From NCBI GenBank assembly GCA_934438085.1, contig CAKSBC010000003.1, positions 62,001 to 126,000 on the forward strand: a stretch of 64,000 nucleotides of DNA, written 5' to 3'. A model generated the notes under the pieces. It was not told the origin of the DNA, did not search any database, and saw nothing but the letters and a program-made list of their open reading frames with translations. Shown here piece after piece: positions 60,073 through 64,000 of this stretch (within the stretch, counting starts at the first letter, position 1; every line of letters begins with the position of its first letter). The translations under genes and the position numbers were made by a program. The stretch comes from an uncultured Lachnospiraceae bacterium. GTDB taxonomy: Bacteria > Bacillota > Clostridia > Lachnospirales > Lachnospiraceae.

Positions 60073-60233
60073 TTATCAACATTATTTCTTATATTTATCA
60101 ACAATTATTGAAAAATAGTGTGAATTAAAGTAAAATAAAATAGTTCGTTTAAAACACCTATTATAATAGGAAGAAACTACTATAAAAACAACTAAGTTAT
60201 TCACATTTTCAAAATAATAAGGAATGTTGATAA
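60073..60233 (+). promoter_or_regulatory. dnaA control region with DnaA boxes (possible part of oriC)
   Basis: DnaA-box-like 9-mers: TTATCAACA at 60073 and 60095, a consensus TTATTCACA at 60197 and an inverted TGTTGATAA at 60225 that overlaps the ribosome site region. A promoter-like TTGAAA (60108) - 17 bp - TAAAAT (60131) lies between. DnaA likely represses its own gene here. AT content is very high. Confidence 0.75.
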
Positions 60234-61610
60234 ATGATTGAAACTATTAAAAATAAATGGAATGAAATTCTATCCTTCATGAGGAATGAGTTTGATGTAA
60301 GCGATATTTCCTACGATAACTGGCTAATGCCGCTGGTGCCGTACAAGGTTGAAAACGACAAGTTTTACGTCATAGTTACCGCAGATGATGAGAAGATCGG
60401 ACGAATGCTCGTAAACATCATTACCAAGAAATACAAGGATTTCCTGAGCATTGCCATACTGAAGGTCCTGAAGCTTAATTTAGAAGTAGTCTTTATAACT
60501 CAGGACGAGAAGGATGATATTTCATCACCGAATGAAACGCATAAAAACGAGTCGAGAGAATACGATTTCAATTCAGTTCTCCGATCTAAGGGCCTTAATC
60601 CGAAATACACCTTTAACTCATTCGTAAAAGGTAAATCAAATGCAATTGCCCACGCAGCATCGGTTGCAGTTGCAGAACAGCCAGGTATAGCATTTAAGAT
60701 CCTTTACATTCACGGAGGTGTAGGACTCGGCAAAACTCATCTTATGCATGCTATAGCAATATACGTGCTTAAGAATAATCCAAATGCCAATATTATATAT
60801 ACTACCTCTGAAGGATTTACAAACGAGTACATAGATGCCATAAAGAAAAATACTACTGAGGAATTCAGAAATAAATACAGAAATGCAGATGTACTGCTTA
60901 TTGACGATATTCAGTTTATAGCCAATAAGGAAAGCACACAGGAAGAGTTCTTCAATACCTTCAATGCACTTTTCAATGCAAACAAGCAGATAGTCATTAC
61001 ATCAGATAAACCTCCAAAGGACATCAACAACCTTGAAGAACGTATCAAATCGAGATTTGAAGGCGGAATGGTAGCTGATATACAGGAACCTGATTTCGAG
61101 ACACGAATGGCTATCCTCAGAAAGAAGGAAGAACTGGAGGGCTACAATATAGATGATGAGGTGCTCAAATTCATGGCCACCAACATCAAATCTAATATTC
61201 GTAAGCTTGAAGGCGCACTTCAAAAGCTTGTATTTAACTCTAAGCTTAATAATTCTCCTATCAATATAGATAATGCGAAAATCACTCTGAAGGATTTCAT
61301 TTACAATGATGAATCATCAGGAAAGGTAACACCGGAGAAGATAATCTCTGTCGTTGCTGAGCATTATCAGATAAATGAAAGAGATATTATTTCCGCCAAA
61401 AAGAATAAAGAGCTCGCTTATCCGCGACAGATAATAATGTACTTATGCTGCGAGATCACAGATGCAACTCAGAAAGTAATAGGAGCTGCACTTGGAGGAA
61501 GAGATCATGCAACAATTATTCACGGCCGCGATAAGATAACCGAAGATCTTAAGAACAATGAAAAGCTTAGAAATGATATCGATATACTGAAGAAAAAAAT
61601 ATCTCCATAA
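60234..61610 (+). CDS. dnaA: Chromosomal replication initiator DnaA
   Basis: The 458-residue protein has domain I (MIETIKNKWNEILSFM ... SYDNWLMPL), a short linker and the AAA+ domain III with Walker A HGGVGLGKTHLMHA, Walker B LLIDDIQFI and sensor segments. Domain IV follows with the HTH signature ALGGRDHATIIHGRDKI. It melts oriC and loads the helicase. It is divergent from rpmH and followed by a cluster of DnaA boxes. Confidence 0.98.
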   Translation: MIETIKNKWNEILSFMRNEFDVSDISYDNWLMPLVPYKVENDKFYVIVTADDEKIGRMLVNIITKKYKDFLSIAILKVLKLNLEVVFITQDEKDDISSPNETHKNESREYDFNSVLRSKGLNPKYTFNSFVKGKSNAIAHAASVAVAEQPGIAFKILYIHGGVGLGKTHLMHAIAIYVLKNNPNANIIYTTSEGFTNEYIDAIKKNTTEEFRNKYRNADVLLIDDIQFIANKESTQEEFFNTFNALFNANKQIVITSDKPPKDINNLEERIKSRFEGGMVADIQEPDFETRMAILRKKEELEGYNIDDEVLKFMATNIKSNIRKLEGALQKLVFNSKLNNSPINIDNAKITLKDFIYNDESSGKVTPEKIISVVAEHYQINERDIISAKKNKELAYPRQIIMYLCCEITDATQKVIGAALGGRDHATIIHGRDKITEDLKNNEKLRNDIDILKKKISP

Positions 61611-61951
61611 ACGATATTTTTATAAACTTATCAACATTTTCATAATTTCAATGTTAAAAAGTTGATAACTACGTTTTAAACATTATTTTTGTTGATAACT
61701 GGTGGATAACTATTAACTTATCCACCTAAAATAAGCAATTTTTCATTATTGATACGAAGAATGTCAATAATTTCAAAACCTGTTTTTGCGGATATATCAA
61801 CATGCATAAACATTTAATCGATGCGAGTTCAACAGATGTATCAACATACTAAAACCATTATACTATAAAGGTTTCAAACGCTTTTCAACAATTCCACAGA
61901 GCTTAATACAGTTACTGATAAAAGCTTACAATATATTACGGAGATTTCGAA
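61611..61951. promoter_or_regulatory. Probable replication origin (oriC), dnaA-dnaN gap
   Basis: The 341-bp AT-rich gap has a DnaA-box cluster: TTATCAACA at 61628, GTTGATAAC-type sites at 61661 and 61691, and GGTGGATAA (61701) with TTATCCACC (61718). TATCAACA-like strings recur near 61797 and 61840, in a T-rich candidate unwinding zone. With the upstream boxes this gives a bipartite origin around dnaA, as in B. subtilis. dnaN starts at the end of it. Confidence 0.82.
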
Positions 61952-63070
61952 ATGATAATTAATTTTGACAGAGACGTTCTGCTTAACGCAATCAACATAG
62001 TTTCAAAGGCAGTTTCTTCAAAAACAACAATGCCTATTCTTGAATGCATTCTCATAAGAACAGAGGGTGACAAGATAATTCTTACTGCCAATGATACTGA
62101 GCTTGGCATAGAGACATATATCAATGATAAATGTGAAGTAATCGAAGGCGGAAGCACTGCAGTCGAAGCACGTCTTTTCTCAGACATCATAAGAAAAACA
62201 GATACATCAGGAAGTATTACACTTTCATCTGACGGAAATATTATAGAAATAAGGTCAGATAATGCAGAGTTTAAGATCCAGGAAAAGGATCCTGAGCAGT
62301 TCCCTTCACTCCCTGAGCTTTCAGAAGATACCTGCGTGACTGTATCACAGTTTACACTTAAGGAACTTATAAGAGATACTATTTTTTCAATAGCTCCTAA
62401 TGATTCCAATAAGATGATGACAGGTGAGCTCTTCGAGATCAATAACAGCACAATGAAGGCTACATCACTTGACGGTCACAGAATATCGATAAGATCAACT
62501 GAGCTCAAGAAGGAATACGGTCATCTTAAAGCAATAATTCCGGGAAAGACTCTTACTGAAATATCTAAGATACTGGATGACAGCATCGAAAAGGACGTAG
62601 ACATTTTCTTCGAAAAAGACAATATCATGTTCAAATTCGATAAAACTGTAATGACATCCAGACTTATAGACGGAAAGTATTTTAAGATTGATTCAATGCT
62701 TTCATCGGACTATGATACCAAGATCACAGTCAACAAGCGTGAGCTTTTAGAGCATATAGAAAGATCTACTATACTTTTAAGAGAAACCGATAAAAAGCCT
62801 CTCGTAATGAATATTAAAGACGGAGAGCTGAACCTTAAGCTTAATACTGTCATGGGAAGTCTTAATTCTAACCTGCTTATCAATAAAACAGGCAAAGATC
62901 TCATGATAGGATTCAACCCTAAATTCATATTGGATGCTCTTAAGGTCATAGATGATGAGGAAGTATCCTTATATATGACAAATCCTAAGTCACCGTGCTT
63001 TATAAGAGACGAAAAAGGAAGCTATATCTATCTTATACTTCCTATAAACTTTAATCCGGCTGCTTACTAA
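61952..63070 (+). CDS. dnaN: DNA polymerase III sliding clamp (beta)
   Basis: The 372-residue protein shows the three clamp repeats: MIINFDRDVLLNAINIVSKA with TTMPILECILIRT, the middle FSIAPNDSNKMMTGELFEI, and the C-terminal ISLP-type YIYLILPINF end. It encircles DNA as a dimer and holds the polymerase. Usual length. Confidence 0.97.
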   Translation: MIINFDRDVLLNAINIVSKAVSSKTTMPILECILIRTEGDKIILTANDTELGIETYINDKCEVIEGGSTAVEARLFSDIIRKTDTSGSITLSSDGNIIEIRSDNAEFKIQEKDPEQFPSLPELSEDTCVTVSQFTLKELIRDTIFSIAPNDSNKMMTGELFEINNSTMKATSLDGHRISIRSTELKKEYGHLKAIIPGKTLTEISKILDDSIEKDVDIFFEKDNIMFKFDKTVMTSRLIDGKYFKIDSMLSSDYDTKITVNKRELLEHIERSTILLRETDKKPLVMNIKDGELNLKLNTVMGSLNSNLLINKTGKDLMIGFNPKFILDALKVIDDEEVSLYMTNPKSPCFIRDEKGSYIYLILPINFNPAAY

Positions 63071-63095
63071 ATAAAAAAGCACCGGCAGGATGTAA

Positions 63096-64000
63096 ATGAA
63101 GATAAAATCTATAGAGCTTGAAAATTTCAGAAATTACAGCTCGCTTAGTTTAGAATTTGATGAAGGCATAAATATATTTTACGGTGATAATGCCCAAGGA
63201 AAGACCAATCTGCTTGAAGCAGTATATATGGCCTGTACCTCAAAATCTCAGAAATCGGCAAGAGATCGCGAAATGATAAGCTTTGATTCCAAGGAAGCAC
63301 ATATAAAGCTGAATCTTGTGAAGGTAGAGATGTCATACCGCATAGATATGCATTTAAAGAAAAATAATGCAAAGGGTATAGCCGTAAACGGTGTGCCGAT
63401 CAAGCGTGCCAGTGAATTATTCGGGATAGCTAATGTAGTCATATTTTCACCGGAGGATCTTAATCTTATTAAAAACGGCCCGGCAGAAAGAAGACGGTTT
63501 ATGGATATGGAGCTTTGTCAGCTGAACAGAATGTATGTTCATGAGCTCATATCCTATAACAGAGTCATCAATCAGAAAAATAAGCTGCTGAAGAGTGCTT
63601 TTGCCGGAAATGATATAGAAGCCTTTCTTGATGTTTATAACGAGCAGATCATAAAATACGGATCAGAGGTTATAAGACTCAGACAGAAGTTTACAGACAG
63701 ACTTAACGATATTATAAAAGAGATACACAAAAATATGACGGGTAATGCTGAGGAATTAGAACTAAGGTATGAGCCAAATGTAAGGCCTGAGGAATTTGAA
63801 GAAGCTTTATTAGGACACAGAACTCAGGAGCTTAAAAATGCCGTGAGCCTGATAGGACCTCACAAGGATGATCTTAGCTTTATATTAAACGGTGTTGATC
63901 TTAAGCATTTCGGATCACAGGGACAGCAGAGAACAGCAGTATTAAGCTTAAAGCTTTCGGAACTCAAGCTTTCCGAGGATATTAACGGTGACAGACCTGT
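63096..64000 (+). CDS. recF: DNA replication/repair protein RecF, N-terminal part (runs off window)
   Basis: ATG at 63096 (25 bp after dnaN; AGGATG upstream) opens a frame still open at the right edge (301 codons). It starts MKIKSIELENFRNYSSLSLE and has Walker A YGDNAQGKTNLLEA and PEDLNLIKNGPAERRRFMD, the RecF ABC-ATPase signatures. RecF loads RecA at gaps. No S4-domain yaaA gene lies between dnaN and recF, unlike B. subtilis. Confidence 0.96.
   Translation, partial: MKIKSIELENFRNYSSLSLEFDEGINIFYGDNAQGKTNLLEAVYMACTSKSQKSARDREMISFDSKEAHIKLNLVKVEMSYRIDMHLKKNNAKGIAVNGVPIKRASELFGIANVVIFSPEDLNLIKNGPAERRRFMDMELCQLNRMYVHELISYNRVINQKNKLLKSAFAGNDIEAFLDVYNEQIIKYGSEVIRLRQKFTDRLNDIIKEIHKNMTGNAEELELRYEPNVRPEEFEEALLGHRTQELKNAVSLIGPHKDDLSFILNGVDLKHFGSQGQQRTAVLSLKLSELKLSEDINGDRP

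Overview
The window joins two pieces of DNA. Positions 1 to about 35,890 are most of an integrated tailed phage (siphovirus-type late genes with an SPP1/HK97-like layout). From about 35,890 to 64,000 is the chromosome of a low-GC Gram-positive anaerobe, ending in the dnaA/oriC region. I infer Lachnospiraceae from DUF3881, DUF1461 and DUF4446 proteins beside murA, parAB and dnaA, from AT-rich DUE-like sequence, and from a phage carrying anaerobic (class III) ribonucleotide reductase. Genus cannot be decided from sequence reading alone.

Prophage, read right to left (most genes are on the minus strand). The serine integrase (34396-35919, +) and a CI-like repressor (33808-34368, +) lie at the right end, facing away from a minus-strand early promoter whose spacer is a perfect palindromic operator. 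The early block follows: nuclease, DEAD-type helicase, family B DNA polymerase, a duplicated DUF2829 (Tad2-like) protein, ERF annealing protein, YqaJ exonuclease, an SSB-like protein, an HD-domain gene broken by an in-frame TGA, MazG-like pyrophosphohydrolase, NrdG/NrdD, a split primase (AEP protein plus P4-type helicase) and small Cys-rich proteins. The late block is terS, terL, portal, MuF-type head protein, scaffold, major capsid, head-tail connectors, tail tube, a frameshifted pair of tail chaperones, tape measure and distal tail genes running off the left edge. Lysis genes and attL are outside the window.

The most unusual stretch is 13,121-16,564. Between terL and terS sits a higher-GC cassette on the opposite strand (two small proteins and an FtsK-like translocase). 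It is controlled by its own small HTH repressor through two divergent consensus promoters and five copies of one operator. The interval is bracketed by two 87-bp nested palindromes whose outer arms are in direct orientation but whose 37-bp lox-like cores are inverted.

Chromosome. The phage has interrupted a KTSC/AAA_11 helicase gene just after its Walker A motif (attR). Next come small hypothetical and DUF4230 genes, an AbiEi-like gene with a probable frameshift, a tRNA-Arg(CCT), a metallo-hydrolase, a PLP sulfur-amino-acid enzyme divergent from a LysR regulator, DUF1461, DUF3881, murA, a large membrane-anchored unknown and DUF4446. The conserved origin cluster follows: parB, parA, mnmE, rsmG, mnmG, jag/khpB, yidC, yidD, rnpA, rpmH, then dnaA, dnaN and recF on the plus strand. 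Two perfect parS sites are built into the parB and mnmE coding sequences, both reading as Asn-Val-Ser-Arg-Glu-Thr. DnaA-box clusters flank dnaA on both sides.
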